In this document: positions 47,529 to 56,500 of the stretch, piece after piece
Layout: each line of letters opens with the position of its first letter
Numbering within the stretch: the stretch's first letter is position 1
Origin: Ottelia alismoides
Taxonomy: Eukaryota; Streptophyta; Magnoliopsida; Alismatales; Hydrocharitaceae
Reading direction: 5' to 3'
NCBI GenBank assembly: GCA_037367405.1
Contig: JAZKJV010000687.1
Location: 186,001 to 250,000, forward strand
Length of the DNA: 64,000 bases
Made by a program: the position numbers and the translations under genes
Notes under the pieces: model-generated
Database searches by the model: none
Told to the model about the DNA's origin: nothing
Seen by the model: the letters and a program-made list of their open reading frames with translations, nothing else

Positions 47529-48425
47529 TTAGACCGAGAAATCATCCATGAAGACCTCCAAGCACTCCCCCACCATGTCCGAAAAGATCGACAGCATGCA
47601 TCTTTGAAAAGTTGCAGGGGCGTTGCATAGCCCAAATGGCATGCGTCTGAAGGCATATATGCTGAAGGGACAGGTAAAGGTGGTCTTGTCTTGGTCCTCG
47701 GGCGCGATGGCCACCTGATTGTAGCTGGAGTACCCATCCAAGAAACAGTAGTGACTCTTCCCTGTCAGTCTCTCAATGATCTGATCTATAAAGGGCAGGG
47801 GGAAATGATCCTTCTTGGTGGCCTGGTTGAGTCGTCTGTAATCCACGCAGACTCGCCAAGAAGTGGGTACCTGGGTAGCGATCTCCTCTCCAGACTCGCT
47901 GACAACTGTAGTGATGCTCGTCTTCTTGGGAACCACATGCAACGGGCTGACCCACTTGGAGTCGGAGATGGGGTAGATAAAATCGGCGCTCCACCATTTC
48001 GAGATCTCCTTCATGACAACCTCTCTCAGATTCGGGTTCAGCCGCCGCTGGAACTCACGCGACGGCTTCGCCTCATCCTCGAGGTAGATATGGTGGGAGC
48101 ACAAGGCCGGACTTATCCCCTGGAGACCAGCTACGCTCCATCCTATCGCCTTGTCGTTCTTTTCAAGAACCCCCATCAGACGGGATTCCTGCTCTCCAGT
48201 CAAATCGGCAGAGATAATGACTGGGCATATCTCATTCTCACCTGCAAGGAACCTATACTTCAGCGACGCGGGAAGTGCCTTCAGCTCTGGACAAGTAGGT
48301 GCTGGCAGATCTAGCCTCTGAAAGCTCTGAGTGAATGCTGCCAAATACGCATGGGAGAACGGAAACTCTCGCTCGCAATCAGTATCTGGAGAAGGCTGCT
48401 CTACGAGACTATCTCTGCTCTGCAT
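47529..48425 (-). pseudogene. Element H reverse transcriptase (Athila type)
   Basis: An open 298-codon stretch. The start shown is simply the first Met after an upstream stop. Motifs: KYRFLAGENEICPVIISADL, DFIYPISDSKWVSPLHVVPKK, WRVCVDYRRLN, KKDHFPLPFIDQ, CFLDGYSSYNQVAIAPEDQDKT (read as two blocks), MPFGLCNAPATFQRCM, and the catalytic FMDDFS at the C-terminal end. CFLDGYS and IFSDMV...EVFMDDFS are typical of the Athila clade. The frame is interrupted by nonsense codons on both sides (about 48515, 48632 and 47530). Confidence 0.88.
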
Positions 48426-48720
48426 GGCATCTACCTCCTTCCTAGCTGCAGGCTCAGTGGAAGTCAGACATGGTATAAGATCATCAAACTCTACCCAATC
48501 AACATCTGACTCCTAGGGATCTGTATCAGACTCACTGAACAACTCTGTCTCACGGTCAAGAACCGGCTCTGCCGACTGAAAAGTATCCTGGACCAGGAAT
48601 GCGCTCTCCAAGCTCTCCTCTACTGGCGTCTATGCATCAGCAGACTCTGAAGGTGAGAGGATGGCCTGTGTGACTGGATCTACCCAAACTGCCTCGTCAT
48701 CTGTGATCACAAAATTGCAG
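48426..48720 (-). pseudogene. Element H protease-RT linker
   Basis: Acidic, Ser/Thr-rich linker on the minus strand with at least two nonsense codons. Element N interrupts it. If one TCCTG copy is disregarded, the linker frame continues on the other side of the insertion at 62229, which confirms the insertion point. Confidence 0.7.
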
Positions 48721-48725
48721 TCCTG
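48721..48725. other. Target site duplication of element N, left copy
   Basis: TCCTG, identical to 62224-62228. Confidence 0.95.
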
Positions 48726-49883
48726 TGATGAATCCACGTTTCATCATCTTTATTCTATCATTTTGGCCTTAAAAACCCTAGTAAATGCGCGTAAATAGCA
48801 TTAATTCATGCATTTTAGCATTCATGTATATGTGTGTAAATATTGTATAAAATGCGGTTTTTAAAGCCAAAATTATAGAATAAAGAAAAGAAAAGAAAAA
48901 GAATAAAATATTGTAAATATTTTATGACCCGAAACCCCGAGACCTAGGCATCTTGATGAATAGGTCGACAAGGAATAAAGTAGGGGGAGATAAGGGCCAA
49001 AATACAGATAAAATACCTAGACATTATATTCATTCTTTATTCATTTTGGGACCTATTTTTGGTTCCACTTTTTATTCTTCAAATAAAGAAACTTTGTACA
49101 TGAAAGTTGTAGATAATTAAATAAATAAAAATACAAAATTGATTTCACAGAAAAATAATGTACAGATAAAAAGTTATGGTCTGAATAAAAATCCAGAATG
49201 CCAACTTCCCAGACCCGTATCTCACAAATAAAAACTCCAAATGCAGCGTACTCACCTTTAATTGTATATAGAAGAAAATAATCTAATTAATGGTGGTGGT
49301 TTCGCATTTGGCGGAGCTACGGTTTGAAAGTTGACTTTTGGACCCTCATTGTATACTTGTACATATTAAAATATTCAATTTATTATTTATTTATTATTTT
49401 TATAATTTTATATTTTTATAATGTTGTAAATAATACTTGTAATAATTATGTGCATTAAAATCAGAATAAAAACATCAATAAATACAAATAAAAATACTTG
49501 TATATATTATAATACATAGGTATAATACATATAGATATACCTATACAAATAACACTTTCATTTTATTAAGTGTATAAAATATATCAGAAAATTAAAATAA
49601 AATTATATTTGTGTCTATAAAAGTATTTTATAATTTTAGAAAATAAAAACCAAAATAAAATAAATTAAAAATACCTAAATAAAAATAAAATACTTAAATA
49701 TTTAGATATAGATACCTATAGGGGTATAAATGCAAACTTGTAAAAATATACTCCATAAAAATAAATAAAAATCACCATAAATTAATTTATAAAATAATAA
49801 ACATTTTTTATTTTATAATCATAAATTAATAAAATCGTTTACTATTTTTAAATGATTTTAGAATTATTTTTTCCAGGCTTTTT

Positions 49884-49942
49884 CCTGGTTGGTCCACGTG
49901 GACCAACCAGGAGGGCTGGAGAGTTGACCTGGGTCAACTCTC
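49884..49942. promoter_or_regulatory. Two dyads in the LTR: G-box palindrome and paired W-boxes
   Basis: 49884-49911 is a perfect 28-bp palindrome centred on CACGTG, the plant G-box core. 49919-49942 is an 11-bp-stem dyad, GAGAGTTGACC TG GGTCAACTCTC, holding two inverted TTGACC W-box cores. Both recur unchanged in the 3' LTR (59637-59664 and 59672-59695). bZIP/bHLH and WRKY binding is the known role of these cores; function here is inference. Confidence 0.7.
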
Positions 49943-51132
49943 TGACCCATGGCCTGCTGTGTGTCAGATTGATTTTTTGGACGTTTTTCTCGCTTTTTTC
50001 GAGGGCTCTCCGCTCCTCGTTTCAGGTCGAAGTCTTCTCGACTTTTCTTCCCCCACGATCGAGGATGCTCGCCCCAATCTTTCCTTGGGCGATGGATCAT
50101 TGACGCACCTCTGACACCTCGTTGAAGGAGCCGCGACCACCAACTTTCAAAAACCAACCCAACACCTCCCTCCAACCTTTGAACCCCATTTTGACCTCGT
50201 TAGCCTCCTTTGTCTTGCGCCCTGGACCGGAGAAGGTGACAGCTTCTCCTCCGGCCAAGTTAGGCGTGTTGGCGAGGCCTGAAGGGCCGGTTCCACCCCA
50301 TCTCCGGCCAACTGGCCGTGAGGTCCAATCTCGGGCATCCTTGCTCTTGAGGTCGTTTCTTCTTGCTTTTTCTTGCATTTTTAGTCCTAGCAGTAGCTAT
50401 AGAATCAACTCCATCCTTCCACTTCGATTCAGCCCGTCCCATTACCACTCACACCTCTCTCGCCGGAGCTTGCTCCGGTGAGCCACCAACTTCCACCACT
50501 TCACCACACGCTTGCCCTGGAGCCCCTACTATTGTTTTGCGCTTCACTTGCAGGTACCAGGTGCGAAGAGGACCTCATCTGGGGTCAGTTGTGTGGAGGA
50601 CCGACCTTCCTGGAGCCGCCTCCCTTCATCAACTCATCGGCGGCGCTCCGGCGAGCTACCCGCCATTTTGAAGCCGCCAATCGTTCGAGGAGGCTCCCAG
50701 GCGTGGCCCGGGGCATTTTGGAGGAGCCCTAACATTGGAGGGAGGCCATCATCGACGGAGGGAGTTCAGCTCACAGCTGTTCTTCCTCTGTTCTTGCTGG
50801 ATCCCTTCGGACCGTCGATCTCGCCCCCGTTCTTGGCGTGGTGCAGCTACCGTTGGATTAAGTGCGCCCTGAGCCATCCGATCATCATCGAGCATCTAAT
50901 CTGGGCCACTCATCAGCAAAGGGGTATCGGGCTCTGCTGGCGCGACACGTGTCAAGTGGGAGCATATCAGCCGTTCGCCAGCGCCCTTAGCTTGGGTATT
51001 TTGTGCTTTCTACCCTAGCGTTTTTGTATTTAATATTTAGCACGCAAACATTCATATGCCGTGTGTTAGTTTTTGTAATATTTACTGAAAACCCCCAGAA
51101 CTTTGCCATATTTGCAAACTGGTCCCTGCCAG

Positions 51133-51220
51133 GTCACGTGTGTCTAAGCACGTGACTTGGCGTTTTTGCAGGTTTAATCCCGGACATTTGTGCTATTACA
51201 CTTAGGTCCTTCCCAGGCGC
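51133..51220. promoter_or_regulatory. CACGTG and CGCG inverted repeats in the LTR
   Basis: GTCACGTG...CACGTGAC near 51135-51158 and AGGCGCGTG...CACGCGCCT near 51215-51238 are short perfect hairpins. Related ones occur at similar places in the other family LTRs (43010-43030, 42770-42790). Whether they act as protein-binding sites or RNA structures is unknown. Confidence 0.5.
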
Positions 51221-52471
51221 GTGCAAGTCACGCGCCTAGGTGGACGTTTTGTACTATTACCCCTGCGGGTTGTGGAATTCATTTTTGGTCCATAAAATTG
51301 TTTATTGCGTTATAATATTACTGTGAAAATTGCATGTTAGCCCTGGACATTTTGCCTAATTACATTTAGACCCCTGCCAGGCCTTAATATTTTGTGAACT
51401 TGTCTTAATTATTTGGAGCCTCATGTTAATTCGAAAAATTATCAAAAATTCAAGTCAAGCTCCTGTTGCATTGTAGATTCACGGCCTGTATTTATTTTAC
51501 ATATTTATTGCATTTTCATATTTATTAAAAATCAAAAATATGCATTTGTTCCACTGTTTGCATTAGAAAATACCAAAAAAATATAAAAACACTCCAGAAA
51601 AATCCCCAAAAATTATATTTTGTGTCTTTTAGTTTGTTTTAACTCCCAGCCAAAAATCATTAAAAAAATACAAAACCAAACTCCTAAAAATTGCAAAACT
51701 CTAAAAACCTTCATAAAAATTTATAAAATTCATAAAAAATACAAAAATAGTGTTTTCTTTTCCTGAATTTTCTTTGTTTTATTATCTTTAAGTGAAAATT
51801 AATTTGGAGAATTTTTGTTACTGTTTGCTATTTTATTTCTCCATTTTAGTTTCAGTTTTGTATTTTCTTCACTTTTTCTTTATTTTGATAATTAAAAATG
51901 CCAAAAACATTCTAAAAATTACACAAAAATCACAAAAACAGTAAAAAAGTATAAAAAGACCAAAAAGACTTTATTTCCTTATTTTTGAGTATTTTTATCC
52001 ATTTTTATAAATACTTTAGTTTCCCTTTTATTACATTGTCGTTAATTTCCAATATTGAAAAAGAAAATATAAAAAAAAATATAAAATATAAAAAGAAAAT
52101 ATAAAATCAGTAAATCAAAAACCAAAATACAAAATTATAAAATTAAAAATTAAATAAAAAAATATAAAATTAAAAACCCACAAAAAAAATAGCATAATAG
52201 GCATTTGATCACTTGCACACACATTTTTGAGCACTTGTGCCCCGTTCTACCTGTCTGCTCCCTGTGTTCGACCTCTACAATACTTGCACCTATACACATC
52301 TTGTTGTAGAGTTATAATAAATTTTGACTCCGCACATTTACTTTCATTGCTTGATTTAATTGTCGTGGGTTAATTGTTGATTAATTCGGGTTTCGTGAGC
52401 GGTCGCTCAGCGACACTGTAGTCCCGCCTTGTGTGGACTATTTTGACCCTCGCAAAATCCGAGTTTTCAAA

Positions 52472-52489
52472 TGGCGCCGTTGCCGGGGA
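52472..52489 (+). other. Primer binding site of element N (tRNA-Asp type)
   Basis: TGGCGCCGTTGCCGGGGA, two bases after the LTR end. It is complementary to the 3' end expected for plant tRNA-Asp and is the PBS known from Athila-group elements. Confidence 0.92.
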
Positions 52490-53851
52490 GCAACAGCGCG
52501 TAGTTCGGGTCTTGTTTGTGATTGTGATTGACTGTTTATTTCGCGGCTTTCATTTTTGCTATTTTATTGTCCTTTATCTTTGATATATCTGTTGAGCTCT
52601 CTAACCCCCTCTCTTGTTGACTTTGTGCGAGGAACCGCGGATCGAGGGAGGCGCTCCAACCTAGGCGCCTACGCACCCACGTGAAGCCGGCTTCTGCCAG
52701 CTTAGCACCAAGGAGACAGGGAGAAATTTTTGAAGACCGAGCTCCACCTTTAGTTGTAGAATTTATTTCCCGCATTTATTTTTGTAATTTTAAGTGAGAG
52801 AGAGACCCATATTATTGTAATAATACAGGTACCCCGGACTTGGACTTTCGAGCCTAATTTCCAAGTGATTGTTCACTTGGGGGCTCCCGCGGCTTTTTAC
52901 GGTTTTCATCGCCTTTTTCTTATTTTGTTTTCCGATTTTGTTTTCCTTATTTTGTGTGATTGAGCCCCTAGTTTTAGGATTGCTTGCGATAGCTTAAGGC
53001 CAAACACCTAATATATCTTGCATGTACCTATAGCCGCGTTTGGACTTAGTCAAATTTAAACAGTCGTGTCATTATCTTTTAACCCGTGTGCCGTGAGCGA
53101 GCCCCATCAAGCGCTACTCCTGAACTCGAGTGTGTCGGGAAGAGGAGGGGTGAGCCAAGACCGGACTCTTAGGTTAAAGATAAGTGGCCGACTTGTGGTT
53201 CTTCACGATAATAGCAATTTCTGAAACTTAGGGCGATTTCATCGGCTTTGCATTTGCATATAGATAGGTTTCAATTCTGCTGAGCATCCTTGCATGTAGA
53301 GCGCTGGAGGCAAGGTGAGCATTTACGCTTTAGCATCCATCATCGTTTTGATCGCTTGCATTGCTTTTCCGCCTCTCTACCTCTGATTTTGATCATCTAG
53401 GAGCTTAAAGGAATTGACTCCCCGATAGGATCGTGCATTCTCATTAAAAATCCAAAAAAAGTGATAATCAATAAAATTGGGACTGCTAACATTACTCGAC
53501 CCTAAAATCAACCAAAAAGAAAAAAAATTCTCTTGGGGCGAGTAATCCCCTCATTGTCTTCGCTTTTATTTGCTCGCGCACACACTAAGGTTAGAGGCCA
53601 AAATCCCATTCAGCCCCTAAGTGTTTGCGCAATATTTTGACTTCTCACCTAACTCTAAAACAGACAAGATAAAAAGACCGCATTTTACGGTCTCTACCGA
53701 GTTGAGTAGGTGAATTGAGGGTTTGCATTCTTTCATTTTTGCTTGTGATTGTTTTGTGTGTGTCCTAGATCATCCCTGCGCATTTGCGCCTTCTTTTCCA
53801 CTCTCTTGACTTGACCATCGTGCTCTCCCGCTCATTTTCTTTTGTTTCGAG
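52490..53851 (+). other. Long 5' leader of element N
   Basis: 1.36 kb between PBS and ORF, with no long ORF on the plus strand. A perfect 8-bp stem with a 4-base loop lies at 52861-52880 (CCAAGTGA TTGT TCACTTGG). Packaging or dimerisation signals would be expected in this region; the stem-loop is a candidate only. Confidence 0.6.
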
Positions 53852-55783
53852 ATGGCCGACTGGAGCGTATTTTATCCGGATTTCGCGGATCCCTCCTTCA
53901 CTCCAGCCGATCTACCTCCCTTTTTCCAGGAGGACTTTGCTCCTGACTTTTGTACATATCCGCCTCAGCCACAGTATCAGGACTCGGATTTCTACCCACA
54001 CCCACCTCTATCTCCACCTATGTATTATCCGCCTCCACCTTCACATCCACCCGAGACTGAGCTGATGGAGTCACCTTTCATGGAGTCCACCCTTGAGCAC
54101 TTGACCCAGATGATGGATCATATGAGACAGAGGATTGACACCCTCACTAGTACCAATAAGAGCGACCATGATATTCCACCATTTGATGATATGGGTTCAC
54201 TCGAGGATTTCCATGAGAGCTTGCAATCGCCCAAAATACAAAAAAATGAGAAAATTTTAAAAACACAAAAAGATTTCGGGAGACACACGATCGAGTCGGA
54301 CTGTGAGGAGAGCGCCCACTTGCCAGACTTCTTGACCACACATGCATTCACACCCAGTCCCACCTTTGACCCCGAGGATGCCGCTGTACAGACTGCTCTT
54401 GGCATGCCTCGTGTATATGCTGATTCCGACTTCCTCCCTTGTATGGAGGAGGTCCAAAAATTCAAAAAAATGTTATCTGAACCCGAAGTGGTGGCCACCA
54501 TTCATGCGATTATCCGTGCCCCACTTCAGCAGGCCATGACCGATTTATCTGCTCCTCTTCCCAAGAAGAGAAAGCGGAGGAGCAGATCTGAGCGTCATAT
54601 CTTGACCATGGCCACTGCCCACGCCATCACACACCGCCCCATTCCTCGGAAAAAGAACACTGCCACACCTTTCATTAGCTGCACAATCTCTGACCACACA
54701 TGTGATCGCACTCTCCTAGACGGCGGTGCTTCGATTAGCATCATACCCTTCTCACTGGTACAGTCTCTTCACTTAGGGCCTCTCAAGAAGACCAGGATGA
54801 TCGTACAGTTTGCTGATGGATCAATTAAGAGGCCGAAGGGTATCCTTGAAAACGCCGTCATATCGATTCAGGGCACGAGCCACAATGTTGATTTTGTCGT
54901 ATTGCCCATGGAGACCTCCACAGGGGAGCATTCTCCAATCATCCCGGGACGACCATTCCTCGCCTCTGCGAGGGTCGTTATTGACTATGGATCAGGAGAG
55001 ATTCGCTTCCGTCCTGCTGACGAGAGCGAAGTGTTGATCACCGCACCCACTGCCGACCAGAGACCTGCACCTGATATGACTTCACCTATCTTGGCTGACC
55101 CCGAGGACTATGATCTATATGAGGATATCAGAGAGACCTTCTTCATGACCGATGATGAGACCCGAGAATTCCTCTCCAAGGAGGAAAGCTCGGAAAGCAT
55201 AGACCTTGGTGTTTCCGCTTCCTGTGATTGGCGATGTGTTGATGACATCCGCGGGATTTACACGATCGACACTATTGAGCGGAGGGCAGATATAGAGACT
55301 ATACAGGACGGACATGCTTTGACTACTTCCACTGATGAGTCCGCTCCTGTCCATGAAGATACTGATGAGACTAAGGCCGAATTTGATTTTGTTGCTTTTC
55401 TTCAGAGATTCGGGCCTTTTGATGAGAAAGATGATCCAGTTGAGATTATAGAGGACGAACAGAGTTCGACTACTTCCACCGATGAGTTCGTGCCTTTTGA
55501 TTTTGACCTGGATGACACCTCGCAGGACGACTCCGAGTACACTACTTCCGATGATGATGAGTTCGTCCCATTCCACTTTGATATCAGCGAGACTCCCAAG
55601 GCCGGACCTAGCCGTACTTCTTCCACTACTCCGTCTGTGCCTTCACACCCTAGGGCCCCTGAGGACTTACACCCCGTCGACCCTGATCGGATTCCGTCCA
55701 CTGTAGACCCCGATGTCGACCTGCACCACACTAGATCTATCCCTCAGCGGTCTCGCAAGAAGGTTCGCTTTCAACCTTCTTGA
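53852..55783 (+). CDS. Gag-like/aspartic protease protein of element N, 643 aa
   Basis: The only intact long ORF in the window. The N-terminal third is Pro/Tyr/Phe-rich (PPFFQEDFAPDF, PPPPSHPPE), followed by a short possible coiled coil (MMDHMRQRIDTL). A basic NLS-like cluster KKRKRRSRSER lies at residues 238-248. A retropepsin domain follows: catalytic LLDGGASISIIP (Asp at 290), VQFADGSIKRPKG, VDFVVLPME and IIPGRPFLASARVVID (GRPFLA at 366-371). The C-terminal 230 residues are acidic with repeated TTSTDE and DDDEFVPF blocks, ending in a basic RKKVRF tail. No CCHC zinc knuckle and no RT follow. The catalytic triplet is D-G-G instead of the common D-S/T/L-G. The role is inferred to be processing or capsid function during mobilisation by a helper; the start is the first ATG, about 15 bases from the frame opening. 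Confidence 0.9.
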   Translation: MADWSVFYPDFADPSFTPADLPPFFQEDFAPDFCTYPPQPQYQDSDFYPHPPLSPPMYYPPPPSHPPETELMESPFMESTLEHLTQMMDHMRQRIDTLTSTNKSDHDIPPFDDMGSLEDFHESLQSPKIQKNEKILKTQKDFGRHTIESDCEESAHLPDFLTTHAFTPSPTFDPEDAAVQTALGMPRVYADSDFLPCMEEVQKFKKMLSEPEVVATIHAIIRAPLQQAMTDLSAPLPKKRKRRSRSERHILTMATAHAITHRPIPRKKNTATPFISCTISDHTCDRTLLDGGASISIIPFSLVQSLHLGPLKKTRMIVQFADGSIKRPKGILENAVISIQGTSHNVDFVVLPMETSTGEHSPIIPGRPFLASARVVIDYGSGEIRFRPADESEVLITAPTADQRPAPDMTSPILADPEDYDLYEDIRETFFMTDDETREFLSKEESSESIDLGVSASCDWRCVDDIRGIYTIDTIERRADIETIQDGHALTTSTDESAPVHEDTDETKAEFDFVAFLQRFGPFDEKDDPVEIIEDEQSSTTSTDEFVPFDFDLDDTSQDDSEYTTSDDDEFVPFHFDISETPKAGPSRTSSTTPSVPSHPRAPEDLHPVDPDRIPSTVDPDVDLHHTRSIPQRSRKKVRFQPS

Positions 55784-55870
55784 CCCTATGTACATCCATC
55801 CTGTTGTACATTCGTGTTGTGTACTTCCGTCTCTCTTCCGTATTGCTCGTCCTCCCATTCTCGTGTTTGC

Positions 55871-56500
55871 CTAGCTTAGGACGCACTTTGTCCTACGTTT
55901 AGGAGGGGTGGACGAGCCGAGTGCTCTTTCTTCGTCCGTGTTATCACTCCTGTTGTTGCCTATACTTAGGGCTTCTTTTACCCTAAGTATAGGGGGAGTG
56001 GTTTGTACATCCTCCGATCTCTTCTCCTATATCACTCTTTCCATCTTCAGATTCCTTTTCTTCTTTTCTTCTTTTCTTCTTTTCCTCTGCTATCTTCTTC
56101 ATCTACCGAAAAGGTGCCGCCCTTGTAGACAGTTTTCCATACTTAGGACGTACTTTGTCCTAAGTATAGGGGGGTTGGCACCCCGAGTTGTTCTATCCTT
56201 TTCGATCCTCTCCATTGTCTCCTCTTCTTGTCTATACTTAGGGATATCTTACCCTAAGTATAGGGGGAGACAATCTGAGTACGATCTGTTCATTCCCACC
56301 CTTGACCCTCCCTGCTTTGTGTACAGTCTGCTATACTTAGGATTATTTGATCCTAAGTATAGGGGGGACGGTCAACTTCTCATTCATTGATTCATCGATT
56401 CATTCATTTATTCTTTAGGCTTTCCTATACTCAGTATGAGTTATGTCTTCTCTTTTCTCTCTGATCTATGAGGACATAGCTCAAGCTAAGTATAGGGGGG
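55871..56500 (+). repeat. Array of six hairpins with polypurine-tract-like right arms
   Basis: Units at about 55871-55905, 55960-55996, 56138-56174, 56232-56268, 56331-56367 and 56425-56500. Spacing is about 90-100 bases, with one double gap. A typical unit is TATACTTAGGG, an 8-9 base loop, CCCTAAGTATA, then a run of 5-6 G. Stem ends vary in matched pairs: GGG/CCC in units 2 and 4, GGA/TCC in units 3 and 5. Unit 6 has a longer, imperfect structure. The right arm plus G run (AAGTATAGGGGG) equals the core of the true PPT at 58467-58478. Spacers are CT-rich. Homologous units exist in element H and element I. Confidence 0.85.

Larger units (their letters stand above)
48726..52469 (+). mobile_element. 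5' LTR of element N
   Basis: 3,744 bp, TGATGAATCC...GAGTTTTCA. Parts: an AT-rich 5' section (48726-49870), two strong dyads (49884-49942), a GC-rich core (49950-51020), a quasi-repeat section with CACGTG and CGCG hairpins (51020-51400), an AT-rich section (51400-52250) and a conserved 200-bp 3' end. It should carry promoter and polyadenylation signals; I cannot locate the transcription start. The overlapping ORFs in the GC core (50122-51018) are repeated in the 3' LTR and lie on both strands; they are not called as genes. Confidence 0.95.

Noticed and set aside
47691..48314. 207-codon plus-strand ORF over the RT region of element H
   Set aside because: Antisense shadow of the reverse transcriptase frame.
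50122..51018. Several ORFs of 60-168 codons in the GC core of the 5' LTR, repeated at 59875-60771
   Set aside because: They overlap on both strands, lie inside LTRs, show no domain, and are identical in both LTRs only because the LTRs are nearly identical.
54118..54501. Minus-strand ORFs antisense to the 643-aa ORF (also 55115-55731)
   Set aside because: Shadows of the real plus-strand gene, with no recognisable features.
55871..56500. Hairpin array as a CRISPR-like repeat array
   Set aside because: Units are imperfect, lie inside a plant retroelement, have varying spacers of transposon origin and no cas genes.
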